From positions 3,579,391-3,643,390 of the forward strand of contig CM052354.1 of the NCBI GenBank assembly GCA_028551475.1: DNA of 64,000 bases, read 5' to 3'. The stretch's first letter is position 1. Each line of letters starts with the position of its first letter. Origin of the DNA: Casuarina equisetifolia. Lineage: Eukaryota > Streptophyta > Magnoliopsida > Fagales > Casuarinaceae. Under the pieces are notes generated by a model that saw only the letters and a list, made by a program, of their open reading frames with translations, did not search any database and had not been told where the DNA came from. Positions 58,255 to 64,000 of the stretch are shown one piece after another. A program made the position numbers and the translations under genes.

Positions 58255-58852
58255 CACTGTAAATGCAGGTCTCATCTGGCTTTTCTGGCTCATCGCCACG
58301 CATCCTTCGGTAGAACAAAAGATTCTAGAAGAGATCAAAGAGAATTTGCCTGACAAAGAATATGGAAGACGGAGGTTTTTCAATGTGGAAGAGCTAAATA
58401 AGCTGACTTATCTCCACGCGGCCATTTGTGAGGACCTCCGCTTATATCCATTAGTACCTTTCAATCACAGAGTTGCTGTTGAACCAGACGTTCTCCCAAG
58501 CGGCCACCGAGTTGAAGCAAACACGAAGGTGATGGTGTCTATGTATTCAATGGGAAGCATAGAAGGAATATGGGAAAATGATTGCTTAGAATTCAAGCCT
58601 GAGAGGTGGATTTCGGAGGAAGGAAGACTCATACATGTACTGTCTTACAAGTTCATTACGTTTAATACAGGACCCAGAAGTTGTTTGGGCCAAGACATAA
58701 CTTTCTTTCAGATGAAGACACTCGCCACTGCCATAATTTGGAATTATCGAGTTCAAGTAGTTGAAGGTCACCCCATTTCACCAAGTCTTTCCGTTATGTT
58801 GCATATGAAACATGGTCTGAAGGTTAGGGTCTCCAAAAGAAACAGTGTTTGA

Positions 58853-59509
58853 GGAAGAAGAACGTGGTGATTGGTGTAGTACCATAATAAATTACCTATA
58901 CCTAGCTTTTCCTTAGCTCCATAGCATATGTGTGTTTGAAAGATAGAGTTGCTGACTAATGTAAGAGTCTTGAATGTATAATAATGTAAAAGCATTTTAT
59001 TCATGAGTATTGCCTTCGTGCCTATTTTTGTAAACAATCAAGAAAATAAGATTTTATATTTCATTAAATAGTATTGAAATATAAAAAATATGTTATCAAC
59101 TTATGAGTTTACTTTTTGTTTATTTCTAATATGTTATGAGAGCAAAAATTGATTCATTACAACTTTTGTTAAACTTTGAAAGTGTGAAGAACATTTATTT
59201 TTCTTATCCAACTTTGAGTGGTAAGTATGTTTAGTGTACAAAAGAGTATTGAAAATAAAAGCTTTATATTAAAAAGATATAATTCATAAATAGTTTTTAA
59301 ATACAAAAAATGTTCTCTTGATTCATAAACTTACTTTTAAAGTAGATTTTGAGCATATTTCCAATAAAGACCACCACCTCTCTTGCAATCTGCTTTTTGT
59401 TGAACTTCAAACAAAGAAGACTGCAATAAAAATAAATGGATAAAAATCTTTGACCAACGATCTTTATCCAGCCCAATATTGGTTTCAAGTTCGAACATCT
59501 AATTTTGTT
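58853..59509. other. P450-2 3' region; no gene
   Basis: The first 190 bp match the 3' UTR of P450-1. The remainder is AT-rich, with no recognised feature apart from a TCTAATATGTTATGAGAGC phrase near 59126 that may be an old primer-site relic. Confidence 0.5.
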
Positions 59510-59790
59510 CATTGACGAGCTGGTCTTGCGCTGCGACAGCAGAAGTTTGAAAAGTTTGATTTTGCTTTCTTCGTTGAAACGGCAGATGAGGTGTGAGAAG
59601 TTTGATAGCGTGAATCCATCTTTTGCCTGCTTACAATTGCAAGCAGATTAAGTTTGAGAAGTTTGATAGAGACGGTCCATCTTTTGTACACTTCTCATTG
59701 GAAATGCAGATGAGATTCAAAAGTTTGACAGCCGAGGTCCATCTTTTCGCTTCTTTTCATTACAAAAGCTGATGAGGTTTGAAAATTTAT
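59510..59790. repeat. degenerate ~60-bp tandem repeat, copy C
   Basis: About four units of the pattern GCAGATGAGGTGTGAGAAGT, TTGATAGCG and GTCCATCTTTT plus C/T-rich DNA. They are related to the arrays at 41330-41540 and 51580-51740 and have expanded further here. Confidence 0.65.
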
Positions 59791-60787
59791 TATAATCACG
59801 ATACATAAGAAATTAATAAAATATTAAATTGAACACAATTGAGCCAATGGATACTGATAAAATAAGTAAACTACACCAAAACAAGGACTAAATCAAGCAA
59901 CATGTGAGGATAAGGGTTCTGTCATCGACTTATTAACCGTCCACGGTAGCTCATGCAGGACGTACTTCTGCTCTGGTCTGTATAGCTAATAAAGTTCATT
60001 AGTTAGATGTCCTTCCTTCAGAAGTAAATCTCTTTAGGTTCACGTTTTTAGACGAAATCTCGTCTTAGCCCTTGTGTCTATGTTCAACGATGAATGACTT
60101 TTTTTCACCTTAAAAATAATAATAAAGAAAATACGGTTGAGATGTTATGTAGGAGAAAACAAACTCTCCACGTTAGTCTGATCCAATCTTTTGTGTCTGT
60201 GGTGCCATTCATTCTAGGTAATGTCTCTACAGTCCTACTTAGTATGACAATACAGTGGAATCAGAAGCACGTGATGTATTATCTTGATTAATGTAACTTG
60301 TAACAATTTTTTTACTAATTTAGTCTCCATGTCACATTTACATATATTGATTACTAACTTTGTATTTACTGTAATGTAAACACTTAATTGATATCAATTT
60401 ATTTTATTCTCCTCTCCAATTGGCTCCTCACAATAGCACTTCATTTACACTATCTTCACAAAACTATCAATTTTTGTTTGACACTAAATATGAAAGAACT
60501 ATCACAAAATAACCAAGACAAAATAAGTCATCAAAATAGTTCTAAGAGCAATCATATCGGGACAATTTCTCTCAATGTTTAATTTAAAGTTTTTGACAAG
60601 GAAAATGATCTTCCATCAGTTTGGTGGCTGATTTCCCAGGAAGTTCTTCCCGCTAGCCATCACTGCGACATTGTGTGTGGAGGCCTTTGTCAGTCTAATG
60701 TAACCGAATAAGGATTCTAGTTTGTGAGGCACAAATTATCACAAGTTTAATGTACCTTACCGATTATAATAGCCCCCCTTCACAACG
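59791..60787 (-). other. CRK4 3' flank (inverted copy of the shared CRK flank)
   Basis: No gene is visible. On the minus strand the part next to CRK4 (about 60120-60787) matches the 3' flanks of CRK2 and CRK3. The 59791-60100 stretch is not recognised. Confidence 0.6.

Positions 60788-64000
<3,213 letters not shown>

Larger units (their letters stand above)
54950..58852 (+). pseudogene. CYP96A-like P450 pseudogene 2, N-terminal deletion and TRIM array insertion
   Basis: It is a duplicate of P450-1. The promoter and 5' UTR are kept (TATAAAAG at 55178-55185). About 740 bp covering the start codon and the first 240 or so codons is deleted, so 5' UTR (CAAAAG) joins coding at 55277 (ETLDNFLHRCISSKQREF). 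Coding runs to GKDT of the I-helix at 55540 and resumes at 58255 (TVNAGLIWLFWLIATHP). It then stays open to TGA 58852 with ExxR (EDLR), PERW and heme loop FNTGPRSCLG. Between lies the 2714-bp TRIM array. Loss of the anchor and start makes it non-functional whether or not the array could be removed. Confidence 0.93.

Overview
This window is plant nuclear DNA, most likely from a eudicot. The evidence is intron-containing cysteine-rich receptor-like kinase (CRK) genes with two DUF26 domains, intronless CYP96A-like cytochrome P450 genes, an LRR receptor-like-protein relic, and dense nested Ty1/copia, Ty3/gypsy, LINE and TRIM retroelements. There are no bacterial-type operons, CRISPR arrays or recognisable tRNA/rRNA genes. 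The species is not identifiable from the sequence alone.

Layout. 1-5.4 kb: a decayed LRR receptor-like protein (RLP) gene, broken by a LINE 3' fragment and by a 1.78-kb solo LTR with a 5-bp target duplication. 5.4-22.2 kb: a retrotransposon cluster. It holds a decayed Sirevirus-like copia element that keeps only its 3' LTR, abutting a decayed Ty3/gypsy element on the minus strand. That gypsy element is itself split by a second Sirevirus-like copia (target duplication ATTCT). 22.2-27 kb: CRK pseudogene 1, with a 1.48-kb solo LTR in intron 1. 27-30 kb: copia relics and unclassified insertions. 30.1-35.5 kb: the best-preserved copia element, with two LTRs of about 680 bp, a primer-binding site and target duplication TCTTA. 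36.1-39.5 kb: CRK gene 2, a complete 7-exon model (655 codons plus stop) broken only by one TAG. 42.9-44.5 kb: P450 gene 1, full length and intronless, broken only by one TGA at codon 44. 45.2-49.2 kb: rearranged CRK pseudogene 3, including an inverted 5' piece. 49.2-52 kb: a second copy of the CRK 3' flank and copia-gag relic seen at 39.5-41.7 kb. 55-58.9 kb: P450 pseudogene 2, lacking its N-terminal part and split by a 2.7-kb tandem and inverted array of a miniature LTR retrotransposon (TRIM). 60.8-64 kb: CRK gene 4 on the minus strand, open in every exon visible and cut by the window end.

How the parts relate. The block CRK - copia relic - tandem repeat - P450 occurs twice in tandem (about 36-44.8 kb and 45.2-59 kb), so the locus grew by segmental duplication. 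CRK4 carries the same 3' flank in opposite orientation. CRKs are plasma-membrane receptor kinases with apoplastic DUF26 domains, often linked to stress and defence. CYP96A enzymes are ER-anchored fatty-acid/alkane hydroxylases of the wax pathway. Nothing here shows that they work together; co-duplication explains their adjacency. The most unusual structure is the TRIM concatemer with opposing arms, inserted exactly in the I-helix codons of P450-2.
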